A stretch of 64,000 nucleotides of DNA from Phoronis australis. Lineage: Eukaryota; Phoronida; Phoronidae. The stretch covers positions 142,857 to 206,856 of the forward strand of contig NMRA01000525.1 of NCBI GenBank assembly GCA_002633005.1, given 5' to 3'. Shown piece after piece: positions 31,966-44,361 of the stretch (position 1 is its first letter; each line of letters opens with the position of its first letter). The notes below the pieces were generated by a model, which was not told where the DNA came from, searched no databases, and saw only the letters and a list, made by a program, of their open reading frames with translations. The position numbers and the translations under genes are program-made.

Positions 31966-32688
31966 TTACCTGTGATTGGTTCTCATTTTTGACTTCGCTC
32001 AATGAAGCTGTGGGCGAACGGCGCCGTGCGGAAGTGAGCCGTGGCACACGTGGGGATTTTTTGGGTTGACCATACTTTGCGGAGGAGTAGTGGCGTTGTT
32101 TGGTAGCACTACGAGGCCTTCATATGCGAATCTTTCAAGAATTGTCTCTCATTGTAAATAGACCACTTTGTTGTAGAATGGATTATTTTAAGTCTGTCTT
32201 ATGATACATTAATGGGAAGTCTTTGAGACTGGCATTTGTGATATGTATGTGGTCCGATTGATCATACATAGCAACCGGAGGCGGTCACATTTGTATGGTG
32301 GAAATACTATAAAGCAACGTATGCAAGAACTGGCAAGGGTACTTTACGAGTCATACACAAACAGCGCAAACGTTCAAGGATGCAGCTTCGAAGATTCTTT
32401 GTTGAAAATCATTATATCTCTTTGTCATGGCCTGTATGCCTGAGCAAGTCCATTGTACTGTTATTGAAGAGTTGAAAAGTAATGGTATTTCATCGAATGA
32501 GGTTGGTGTCGTCTGCCACTTTTTAACTGCCATTATTGCGTTGCACTGTTCAGGGCCACATGACCTGTGTAGATAACTGGTGATGTAGTTCAGGCTACAT
32601 TTCCACACCAGAAATGTGTTCAGTATTGCGATGAGTTCGGCAACCAATGGGCCCTAGTTGTCGCTCCAGTTTGTAGTGCTGCTTTGCA

Positions 32689-32702
32689 CCACCAGGTGGC
32701 AG
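32689..32702 (+). promoter_or_regulatory. Single CTCF-core-like motif
   Basis: CCACCAGGTGGCAG matches the classical CTCF core. It is isolated from the repeat family, just downstream of the RHEB coding region. Binding is not shown. Confidence 0.35.
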
Positions 32703-34239
32703 TGGAAGTCATTGGTGGTTGGACCAATCGTAGTGATGAGATCACGTTTGGTGCAGGACTGTACCTTCATATTATATAAGTCTGTATTGACTGTGAATTT
32801 CAAACTACGAGTTCGTGAACTTGCCATATTGAAATGCTAAGCTCTGCCAAAGTAGTCCTAAGTACCGTAGTAAACTTATCGTAGGCAGACTTAATAACTT
32901 TGTGTTTCCGGTCTGCTTTTAAGTTCCAACACATGTCACCTAAATATAGCTTTGATTATATCAGAAAAATGTGAATTTGTAGGCATATTGAGTCAGTTTC
33001 AGCGCCGTTTTGCTCGAGCGGAATGGCCTCTTTGTATTCTATTGTTGTTGAGCGGGACGTTCATCATCACAGCACCAAAATCCCTCTTTGTTGAGGAATT
33101 GTGATCGACCACCCACGATTGTTTTTATTGGTTCAGCAAAACGAGGCCTTTAGACATCGCGTGACTGGTAATATTTACATCTTGTGGTTGGTTTCATTTT
33201 CATTGATTGTGTTGGGGGGTTAGGTTTTTTGTTTGTTAATTGGGTACAGTCCAGGAGAATGGGGCATGTGTTTGATTTCACTTTCAATGATTGTGTGTTT
33301 TGTGTCAATTGGGTATTGTGCGTGAGTGTGCGTGCGTTTGTGCACGTGTGTGTGTCCCAGTAAAAAGCCTACAGTTATGCTGTAGGTGTGAGTGTTGTAG
33401 AAACCAATGTTCATTTTAGAAGTTCTTGTTCTGATCAATTTGGGTCACTGAGCTGTCACTTTCTGTCATTTTATTCATACCTGCATACCTGGAGATATTT
33501 ATTCATCAAATATGTAAGGATTTATGTGTTATCTTAAGATTTGCAGGTTAAGCGGATAATGCTTTTCATAACTGTTGTAAATACATGTTTTGTTTATTTA
33601 TATTCAAGTCAGGCGCTTATGGTATCTTCTCTAGTTTCATTGTGACACTGATTTTTGTTTGCGTGATATTGATATTTTTAATGTTCAAAAGTTATCAGTT
33701 TTAAGTACATGGCTTGGTAAAGGATCCGAAAGCAGAGTAGGCTGTGGTCTTTTGCAAGTTAGTAGGCCAATAGACTCCAACGGTACATTTATCTGAGATG
33801 AGTGATTGCTGTGAAAAACAGTTGAAGTTTGTCTATAATTATTTCCACTTACAAAAGTAAGCAAATCATACTCCCTTTGATCCCCCCTCTCATAACGAGT
33901 GTCAGTAAATTCTCACCAATTTCTGGCAAAATAATTGCCTGGATTGTTCCTTTCATTTTTCAAAAGCTTATGAAAATGTTGTGAATGCCTAAAAATTTCT
34001 CAAATCATTGTCTCCTGGTAGCCTTATTATAGAATTTGAAATAATGGAATGATGTATACAATCCTCCCCTCTGTTAATATTTCACTTGTCAGCCTTATGG
34101 TGTTTTAACTTGGTGAGATTTCACTGGACTTTCAACTGTCAATTTCCTTTCCGGGGGGGTTATTTTTGAGAAGATTGAAACCCATATCCTGGTTCCAACC
34201 AGCATGTGTTTTGTACTCTGTGGATTATTATGGACATCT

Positions 34240-34492
34240 GCAGCATTTAAATATGCTATGTCTCATTTAAACGTGAATATTTAAAGTCGTAGCAAGCGAC
34301 TCTTAGTGACTTCCTGGAGAACTGTATGTACAAGTATAATCAGGAAAAGAAACCATTTGTATTGTAAATTGTGGTTTTAAAGAAAACACCAAAACTGATA
34401 CACTTAAAAACAAGTGTTAACATATAAAACACCCTAGTAATTCCAAACATTATGTAGCTGTTATTTGATGGTAAAATAAGCAAGTAGTAAAA
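34240..34492 (-). mobile_element. Interspersed repeat, copy B
   Basis: Reverse-complement match to 3024-3255, including GGTTTTAAAGAAAACACCAA and TGACTTCCTGGAGAACTGT. The class is unknown. Confidence 0.75.
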
Positions 34493-35098
34493 CTGTGCCC
34501 TGCTTATTTACATAAAATAGTCTCAAAATTAGACTTTAGCAAGACTGTGTTGGTAATTGGTTCTCGGATGGTTTCCGGCATCTTGGAGGGCCCAGGGTTG
34601 TTCCTAAATCAGTATTTCATTTGCATATTCACAATTAAATGAGACTGCGCGTCTTTAGCATGTGTGTTATTTGTTAATCCTGTTTATTTGCATGATAATT
34701 CTTGGAATATGTTATAAGTGCACTTATAGTTTTAAGAATTTTGTAGGAGGTAGAATGGAGATATTCATTGTCACTGTTATGGCTGTTTTGAGAAGTAATT
34801 TGAATGCTCTTAAAGATGATGCAAGTTGATTTAAGTTCTTAAGTGATGATTGGAGAACAAAATTTCGTTAGGAAGGCAGCTCTAAATGAAACAGGCGGGT
34901 TATGTTGATTAATTACGATTTCATTAAAGAAATTTTTACGTGTGTGCATGTCCGGATGTTAGTAAGAGATATGATTTGGTGTAGCGATTTGCCAGTATCA
35001 GTGTTTTATTATAGTTTTCTTTCCATTTATTAAGGAAAACACTGAGACACTTGTAATGGAACTCTGTAATGGTGGACGTACGGAATTATTGTAAATAT

Positions 35099-35104
35099 AA
35101 TAAA
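35099..35104 (+). terminator. Candidate polyadenylation signal of RHEB
   Basis: AATAAA, followed about 30-45 bases later by a T/G-rich stretch (CTGTTTTAATAGTGGAGTGTG). Assigned by position. Confidence 0.45.
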
Positions 35105-35125
35105 CCTATTTGAAGAAGACTCTTT

Positions 35126-38100
35126 TCAGCTGTTTTAATAGTGGAGTGTGAGTTTGTTTTTCCACAGAGCTTGTTGGTTTCAAACATCGAAAACGCTAGC
35201 CAAAATGCATGCATGTCGCATGCCATCAGTGATACAGTAGAGATTCTACGTTAAAGTTAGGAGTATTGACCGTCGTTTTATGGCAGCACCAGTTGTCGTT
35301 GGTTCGCGTGCGGCGACGAGTCTGCTGTGCAAATATCTCCCGTCGACCAAGATAATTGTGTGAACTTAAAGATACATTTCCACTTTTCCGTTTGAAAAAA
35401 AATCATAAAGAACTTGACTGCTAACCAATCCAGTACTTACTCCTAAACCATCACCTTTCAACACCTAATCAAATGCTTTCATCATAATGAGAATTTTTAA
35501 AGGTTTTTTTTTTAATTTTATTGTGCTGCACCAGTAAAATGGTTGCCACAGCTGAACTACATTGGCTTTCATTTTTATTTAATTGCTAGTAAAGACCCAA
35601 ATATATGCTGTGCCGTAATTTGCGAACTGTTCTTATTTTAATGACGTCTCTCGAACCTGGTGAAAGAAATGGTAAGGTTCTCTAACGATCATTAAATTTG
35701 CGCTAAAACGCGAGATATTTGCAGGAAACGGTCTCCACAATGAGCGTGATGCGTGAGGATCCTTGCTGCGTCATAGGCAGATTTATAAGTGCCTCCCAGT
35801 CGAAATCAGGGCTCTTCATTCAACGACCATAACTTCAAGCGCCGGACTTATTCCTTGTGAATGTATAACGTTTTAGTCGGGATCGGATGTCGCGAAAGTG
35901 CGTTGCCGGCGTGTGCGACTGCAGTGGGTGCGTCTTGGAACGGCTGAATATTGTTATGGAAGTCGTTAAACTGTGACTGGATTTTTAGATTAGCTCATTG
36001 CCTACCTCATGAGAGGAAAAATAAAACTGAGAGATAGAATTGTTATTATTATTACTATTGATATTAGTTTAACAAGTGCAAATCCCTGCAGTAAATATTC
36101 ACATTTGAAATGTCCAAAAAATAAACGTAAGAAATTTGATATGCGCTTAATTCCACTTCGTTTAATATTTTGAAAATGTTCCTGAAAAAAAACAGTAACG
36201 AAACCCAGTGAAGACGGGATTTTTATCCAAAAGCTCGAGGTTTTGGGCCTGTTCAGTTTGAAACACACTTAGGGCGGCGCAATATAGGGGCTGGGGGCTA
36301 AGAGGCCAATACAGTTGTTCGCGTGGAGTTTGGAATAGGTCGTGAAAGCAGACGTGTTCTCACGTGAGTCAGTCGTGATAAGTACCTCTGGAGCAGTCTT
36401 GTTAATCGGCCATCTTTTTAACTTAGTTGACTGCGACATTGAGAGCTATTAGGCCACGTATTCCTGGAGCTCTGATTTAGACGCCACATAAATGAACTTT
36501 CAAATTAATTCAGTACATGTCGGATTAAGGTTTCTCTCGCCTCCTAGTTACCTCACCCCTCATTTTCACCCTCCCCCTCCCTCCCCCGCAGTAAAGAATG
36601 TATTTTTATAAAAACGAAAGCATGTGAAAGTTAATTTTTTTGGTCTGACATCGATTTTGTCACGTGATCATGTGTTTTTAGGAGATTTTTTCAAAAAGCT
36701 GCATAGCATAGCAGTAACATGGCAACATTATTTTGCTGGAAATCACAAAACTCAATGTAGCACTTCACCATGCAGAGTGAAACTTATTACAAACTCTACG
36801 GCAGCGACTCCTAATCTCTGGAAAGTTTCATTGGAATCCGATAATCAAATTCTGTTCCATAATCAGATAACATTTGTCTAGGGTTACTCAGAACCTAGTA
36901 AACGCTTAATTTCCAAGTCGTGCACACAATCCCACGAACTGTGACAAGCCATACAAGGCGTATACTGGCGGATATCCTCATAGTGGTGCCTAGTGCTACG
37001 TTCACATGACACCAGATCGAAACTTGTGGTTTGTCTCACTTCCCCCATTATAGTAGCACGTGGCTGGTCAGACATTTAGCATTTGTGTACGCTAGTGTTT
37101 TATTACGTAGTTACTTGTAAGGTGGCTTATACGGGATGCCTTTGAGAATCGCTCTTACGGTATGTCTACGTCTTTTAAAACCACCTTATGAAACCTTCAC
37201 ATCTGAACGCGGAATATTAGTTCATCACCGCTACCATGAAAAGATTGCCTGTCGGCTTGATCCCTGTTGTCATACTAATTTTGCTATGTTGCAGACCACT
37301 CCGAATTTTACTCACAACCAGGATGCTTTCGACGAACGGGTGTAGTCGGCAATAATGATTAAGTTCTCCGTTTTCTCTGTAAAGTGGTTCCTGGTTACGG
37401 TTCGGGCATTTCGTTGTAGCTCCCATTAAAGTGGAGTGGTCAGGTTTGACGGCAATTTTGTAGGGGAAGTGATTACCAAGAATGGTATTCAGTTGTTCCT
37501 TGAAATAAATGAAGTCCAGATCTTTGGCTTCTGCTCTTATCTTTCCGTGTTTATGCAAGTCCTGGCATTTTCAAAGCACATCCTTGTTCTTTGGGGAATT
37601 CCAGTTTGGCAGGAATACAGGTATCCTTCAGATAAGTGCAAATTGGCCAAAATCTGGTTGCTAAGTTATGATATATTCCTGCAATCTATTTGGAGTACTA
37701 GAGCATTGCATGTATTGTATGGTCTCTTGCAGCGGGGCAGTCGTGAATTTGTGAGTTTAGGTACAAAAAACGGGCCAATATTGCAATTTTTGGCATCTCA
37801 TTTTTCCGAAGAACGCAGCAAGGGATAAAGGCTTGGTTTTGTTGAATTTCTTCATCTCTGAGAACCCATCGAATGTGCTTTCGTATAAGTTATGCCTTTC
37901 TTCAGGTGTCTTGAGACAAAATGAGGTTGCAAAGGGTTTTTATTGACTCGAACCAATAATCAACAAAAGAAATATTGGTTGGTTAAACATGTAAGCCGAA
38001 ATACACCTACTGAGAATGTGGCGCGTGTTGACAATCATACAACGGTGTATGTTTAGGTGCAACTTCACGTAGTGTGAAGCTGAGCTGCCTATAGTCGGGA

Positions 38101-40222
38101 CTTTGTCGTATGTGCCTATGGAAAGAAAACACCGTTGAGTAGAAATCCGAGGAGCAAGTTTTTAAAATACCACTACAACGTAAGTGAAACTCGATTATCC
38201 AGTGATAGAACGGTGGATTTTGACTATGTTTTTGGTTTAGCATCGGAACTATTTTAGTCACGAGTTCAGTAGTCAGCTATGCCGTATATAGTTTGATGTG
38301 TCTTAATTCTGTACATTTTTATGCGTTATCTAAATATTGGCAAACACAAATGCATACTTGCCAGTTGTGGTACCTTAAGCTAATTCAGGCTATGACGGGC
38401 TTATTCAGAAAGCCCAAGAATCGGTAAGTTCAAACTGCACTGTCAACCCACTCCAGCACGCGCCTGCTTCGCGTCTTTTTCACAGTCGGAAACTTAAAAT
38501 CACCACCAGTCGTATGTTTTGGAGTAAGGATAGGATTAGACTTCGATTAAAAAGTCGCAAAGTTACGTTAGATAGAGGTTTACGTCACTCATTCTGTTAC
38601 GTTTAGGCGTTCTTGCGACTGATGTGCGTCAACCATTGACACCTTTGTTTGCTCCTCCGACGCTTTTGATTGGTAGTTTCGCTCATACCGCTAAGTAAGT
38701 GGTGCAAACTGTCGAGGGAATTTTGTGAAGCCTATATTTGACCGTGTTTACTTGATCTTAACTAATAGGTAATCTAACAATCTAGAAAGTTTGCCAAAAA
38801 TAAGGTTTGGTTTCGAGTGTAATACATTCAATCAAAGAAAAGACTCCGTCCGTTTCCGGGCTCATCACTAAATCAGCCGTGGCTAAACATGTTATGGTTC
38901 TGTTTGTTTGTTTCTTTGTTTGTTTGTCTTTTCAAAGTAAATGCAGTTTAGTAAAAAATGACTTCGTTTAACGTTGAATTTCCAATGGTCAGTTCACCTT
39001 ACATGAACGTATATAATTCCTTGAAAAACATCTGAAAAACTATAAACGTCATAGTAAGATACAAGAATAGTATTCTACTAATATACAAAAAAACTCGATC
39101 GCAGGTCGCAAACTCGATCGCAGGTCGCAGTCCGAACCTTTTGCTAGTGGAGCTAAACGCAGTCGATGAGTAAAGTATTTTAAGAGTATTTAAACCAAAT
39201 CATTATGGAACATTTTGAGAGAATGGCTAAGACAAAAGGAGCTGCATGCACCAACGTAGCTTCCATGAAAACTTCATCCTTTCGCAGTTTTGCTTGATGC
39301 GACTCCGTTTGTGGGCATAATGAGATCCGATCACAAACGGCAGCGGTTCATAGGGAATTCAGTCTCAAAAGCACCCTTTTGTATGAAATTACATAGTGAA
39401 AAATACCCATTAAGTTGGATGAACTCCACTGTCGGAACTTAAATACAGCGTTAATACACGTCGGCCAAGCAAACGTTAGATCGGACGTTTAATCTGCCGC
39501 CTAAAAATCACATGTGAACGCTCGTCAGATATCAGTAATTTTCCTTCACATCGCCCGCCCCAAACTGAATCGGGCTGCAGGTCTACCTCTTAGCTCAGTC
39601 TAGTGTACCGCTTATTCTAGTGGCTCGCCAGCATTTGCGCACTATTGTTCTTCTTATTTTACTCTATTTGACGGCGAATAGAAAACTCTTGTAAACGCTC
39701 ATTTAAAGCTTTTTGAGGCTCTTCTGTCTGCCATTTTTATAAAAATTACACATTTCGATCGCGGTAAAAGTTAGTTGTCACGGTCCTAGCTACGTGCGCC
39801 CAGAAAACGGGACCAACTGTCGAAACGGCATTAAACCCGTGTTTTCTTTCAAAAATATTTTCATTCTTAAGCCATTAACAATAATGGAATAGATGTTATC
39901 TTGCTGCTTAGACATGGCTCTGGGTTTGGGAAGTACTGAGAGTCCGTCAGAGAACACCGGCGCTAGTTGGGCCTCTGTGCATGTTAGGAAATTGTGCATA
40001 CATATACAAAACAAAAATCAACATACAACATCAGTGCCACTTATCAAAAATCTCATTAGTGATGGAGCGTGAATCACCGCTGACCCGGCTACGGCGGATT
40101 TAGACTTTAACTACCATACATGGGTCAGCGTACGTATAGCTCCACCGTGAATTTTATATTCCCCACCTACACCACTGTAAAATGAATCCGTAAGCAACAA
40201 TGTCGTCCTCCTGAAACTGTGA
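35126..40222. other. Intergenic, no gene recognised
   Basis: About 5 kb with only short ORFs that match no family I know. It contains a (GTTT)n-like tract near 38905-38930 and a 21 bp direct duplication AACTCGATCGCAGGTCGCA at 39093-39130. Overlapping ORFs on both strands at 37136-37828 have no recognised domain. Confidence 0.6.
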
Positions 40223-40712
40223 TGGGCCGTTGGGGAAAAGTGTCGCCGGAAAAATACGAGCGTAATTATGTACATTACGCCGTTATTTACGCCATTAATT
40301 ACGCCGTAAAATTACGAGCGTAATTTAATTTTTTACGTTTTACAATTCGCAGTTGCGCGCGCGCGCTCACGTAAATACTTAATTATTTACTGTCAGGTTA
40401 TGTGATCTACGTTACGAGCACTGAATCATGGCGGATCAAATAGCTGCATGTCATTTACAATTCGCTGAACGCTCTTAAGGTATTTTACGAGCGTAATTTA
40501 CGCGACATTTCCCCCATTTGATATACGAGCGTAATTTTACTGCAACACTTTTGCAATTTAATTTACGGTCGTAATTACGAGCGTAATTTTACGGCGAAAC
40601 TTTTCCACCATTTAATTTACGAGGGTAATTGTACGGCGACACTCCTGCAATTTAATTTACGCGCGTAATTACGAGCGTAATTTTATGGCGACACTTTCAC
40701 CTCAACGGCCCA
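40223..40712. mobile_element. MITE with internal TTACGAGCGTAA palindromes
   Basis: The ends TGGGCCGTTGGGGAAAAGTG (left) and TGGGCCGTTGAGGTGAAAGT (right, reverse complement) are inverted repeats that continue with GTCGCC. The interior repeats TTACGAGCGTAAT and related forms (GCGCGTAATTACG) about eight times. It has no ORF and no clear target duplication. Confidence 0.75.
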
Positions 40713-41943
40713 CCATATGAAACGCCATCCTGCGTTGAACATGGCGGACATCAACAAAGCAGGTGTCTGCTTGTTAAGTCCTCGTAGAATTAGCAATAAT
40801 AAGCATCACCGCGGTCGTTTGCTGTACTATGTCAAACGACAGTGGTTTGCTTACTACCAGAAAAGAAAAATGAGTACGGTTGAGATACCGTGTCAGCACT
40901 GGCTTCGGGTCTTTACTGTGAAACCGATGACGCAGCAAGGAAATTGGCGATTATGTAAATTAAACCCATTCTGTGAAAAGTGATTCATTGCGGTGGACTG
41001 TTGCGTCGAAGTTCGACCGCCTTGATGACTGTTTTTGAAGTACTCAACTTGATATTTCCGTTTTCGCTGAAATGTGTCAAAATTTATTACGTACCTTCAT
41101 TCACGTTGTGGTTTGCGGCAAGTTGTGACTTGGAGTGAAAATATTTCTCGTTATCATTATCGTTACAGTAATGTTATTGTCTATTAATTTAGACACTGAC
41201 GTCGTTGTATTTAGGAGTATTAATTTTCTTTGGCAACTTTAAATTGACAACGGTGTTGCCAGCGCTGCATGAGGGAGAGGGAGAGTTAATATGTTTATTG
41301 ACTTACACAACACAATAGTGAAATACAATAAAGAAAAAACACAGTTGGATAGCTATATACAAGCCTGAGACCCTCGAAGGCAAAAGAAGCGTCAATGAGG
41401 ATGACTGCACAACATAATAGAATACAACATAAAGAGAAAAAATGAGACAGTTCGTTATTTACTATTCATATATTCGACATTCAATGATTAGAAGACTGAC
41501 ATAAGAAATCAAAGGTTTAAGTACTTCAATAAATAAACAAGTAAAGAAATAAACCTGGAACCTTAATAAAAATTAAATTATCCAATTTTTGTTTTCAGTC
41601 ATCGAAGCAAGGCGAAATTACGCTTAAAACGGAGTAAATTGCGAGACAAATCAATCGTCATGACGACGCATAAAATACACGGAAATATTAGAAAACAAAA
41701 ATGAGTACACGAACCAGAGGGTTGGTTAGAGTGGTTCTTGCATGAAAAAGGGGAAATTTTGGCGACGTTGGTGACGACTGAGATAGGGTTCAAAATTGGT
41801 GTCGAATAAAGATTGACAAACATACACTTCATTCGGAGTCGTGTATCATGAATAAAAAATGAGTACGTTTCAGAGCGTTACAAAGTTATGAACAATAATT
41901 ATCAACAAACCTATGATCATTATTATTAAAGAAGTTATACAAT
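40713..41943. other. Intergenic, no gene recognised
   Basis: Short ORFs only. At 41300-41440 there are two degenerate copies of an ACAACA..AATA..ACATAAAGA(G)AAAAA block. Confidence 0.5.
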
Positions 41944-42367
41944 TAGTCCAGAGAGTACAGCTTTTCCAGACACTCGAACAATAAACTCAATGTTTACATA
42001 AAATATTCTGATTTTCCTCAAATGTATAACAATGTTTTTTTCTAAATGGATGTAAAGAACTCGACGCAAGTGAAAATAAGATTTTTTCGAAATAGTATAA
42101 AAATTTCTTTTTAATATCAAATCTCTGTGTGAGTCGATAAAATTGTATACATGTAAATTACTTATTGTGTATGAAAATGATATGTTTACATTCATAATCA
42201 TTTATCATTGTAATCTTAACATTAGTGTTTTATTTTATGAATTTGTGTATAATAATTGTATATAGATTTCTTTGTATGAATTTAACTCAGATACAATGCC
42301 TTTTGGCGCTTTTTGGGTATGTATATTTATTGTACTGAACATTTCATAATAAGCATTTAAAAAACGA
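41944..42367 (+). mobile_element. 5'-truncated LINE, copy 2 (3' tail only)
   Basis: Aligns with the end of the LINE at 46505-46910: shared GTACAGCT(C/T)TTCCAG(G/A)CACTCG, ATAATTGTATATAGA, GCCT(C/T)TTGGCGCTTT and TAATAA(A/G)CATTTAAAAAA at the 3' end. The coding part is decayed (stops and indels), so this is the older copy. Confidence 0.8.
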
Positions 42368-43961
42368 CGGTAATATATAAGACGAGTGCAAAGATAATTG
42401 ATTGACGATAAGATGATAACTACTATCGATAAAGTAAATGAGAAATTAAAATTAAATCCAAAGCATACATATACGATACATCGTAGTTCTTAGATCCTTC
42501 TTCTGAATACGTCAAGCTTCGCCTATAGCCTATCGGAAATTAGGCGCATGGGCCTATGTGTGAAACGCATACCTAAAACCAAGGAGTACATTTTCAAGTA
42601 TTAGTACAACTTGAATAATCCGTTACAAACACATTGACAGACTGTATTCTAATGAGCTCAGAATCATGGACAAAAACAAACAAAAGACCCAGCTTTAGGG
42701 ATAGAAATTCAATAGTTAACTACCCTCGTCATATATGAATGTATCAGGAACATACATCTATAGGTGTAACACATGATGAAATTGTTTTTGGAAAATCTAA
42801 TTCGGCTGGTGCCTAAATAACATATACACTCCACTAAAAAGGCAGTTCGTCAGGCAGCCACTTCACCTGTAATACATTTTCTAGGTGAACAAAAGACTAT
42901 CACAAGGTAAGAATGTTGAATTTCCAACGACACAACACGGGGGTTGGTCTCCATTTCCTCTACTCAAATAGGGTCGACGACCCCTTTTCGTGAAATCCAG
43001 GCACTTGTATTCGCCATCGGTAAATATTCGAAGTTACTGGGTCACCGTAATTCGCATGAATGCACGCTTGTAACATAATACATCTGCGAGAGACTAGATC
43101 GGTAGTCGTTAGTTATCAGGGTGAAACTGTCAGCCACGGATGCAGGTCTTCCGTAAATTTGAAAACTTAGCATTTTTGAAAATAACGTGAAATATATGCA
43201 CAGTTCAGAGTACACATTAATTGTTGACTATTGCAAGGGTATAGCCATAAATTTAAATGAGCGTCCTAGTTTACAAATTGTTATCTAAATAGAAGGCCAA
43301 GTTTCGGTTTCGATGCTTAACCCCGCGGCCTCTACCAAATCAGCGGATTTCTGGGGCTCAGTTATTTTTGGCTTGAATGTTATTACATCGTATCCTCTAG
43401 AGAATTTAAACCTTAGTACATACAATTGCGACCTTATCTGGACGCAAACGTACTGACCAGAAATTATTTCGTTTGGCACTATGATGTTAGTCAACAATGA
43501 ATTTTAACATAAAATTGTCTGCATAACCCCTGAAAATATTTCTGTCGTGTCCGTAAAGGCCGGGGACTGTCCTCTAAATTTAGCTACGGATCTTCTGAAT
43601 CAATCGATTCAACCAGAAGAAAAATCAGCCTAGCCGTCTCCAAGCCATCAGTTTGTTAGGACGTGTTCTTCAACACAAAGTCGACAAGTCATTTAATTAT
43701 TTCATGTGGAGTGCCAACATTGGAAATGCAAGTAGAAAAAAAGCTCCAAAATAACAATCTCATTGGTGCGGAATGATACACATCACATCCGTTATACCGA
43801 AAATCAAGAAACTTTGACATGTTTTAAGACTCTTGTACCCGGGCGATTTGTTATCCAGCATTTCTTTCTTTATGGCATTCATTCTCCAGCTTTGCTTAGA
43901 GTCAGTGTCCGTCTGTAACACAGTCAGTGTCTGAATGTAACACAGTCTTGAAAACACAATT
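42368..43961. other. Intergenic, no gene recognised
   Basis: No supported gene. A 24 bp direct duplication containing GTAACACAGTC lies near 43900-43950, just before the next MITE. Confidence 0.5.
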
Positions 43962-44361
43962 CAGGGCCCGGTCTCTTTTTACTCGAAATGGAACCCGAAA
44001 TTATGTTTGACATTTTCTTCTCTACTTTTGTGCGAACTCAAGAAAAGTGTCTATTAATATATGCTCCAGTACATAATGACTCACGTGGACAATTTATTAG
44101 TCACAGTTTGTAGTTGATAAACCCAACATCAAGGCTAAAAGTTCGAATTTGAACTCGAAATTTCTAGTTTTTACTCGAGTTTGTAGCACGGATAAAAGTC
44201 TTCAAGTGCAAGCTTGGATTAGAAACACATATGCATAAACTATAATGTATTTGAGCACAGTTTCATTACCACTTATCTTGAGTTCGCACAAAAGGAACAG
44301 AGAAATTGCCAAAAATTGTTTCGAGTTCGTATCGAGTACAAAGATTAGAGACCGGGCCCTG
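43962..44361. mobile_element. hAT-like MITE, 400 bp with ~80 bp inverted repeats
   Basis: It starts CAGGGCCCGGTCTCT and ends AGAGACCGGGCCCTG. The inverted repeat continues through TACTCGA, TTTTGTGCGAACTCAAG for about 80 bases. The CAGGG terminus is typical of hAT elements. Flanking 8-mers (ACACAATT / GACACAGG) agree only partly, so the target duplication is degraded or absent. Confidence 0.8.

Larger units (their letters stand above)
31966..35120 (+). other. Probable RHEB 3' UTR
   Basis: No further exon or minisatellite array follows the stop codon for about 3.1 kb, the strand is T-rich, and AATAAA appears at 35099. This is long for a RHEB 3' UTR, so an earlier non-canonical polyadenylation site is possible. 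It contains a CTCF-like motif (32689), a TG-rich tract (33318-33355) and interspersed repeat copy B. Confidence 0.45.

Noticed and set aside
37136-37828. Overlapping ORFs of 69-130 codons on both strands
   Set aside because: No family resemblance, no splice structure, and both strands open over the same stretch.
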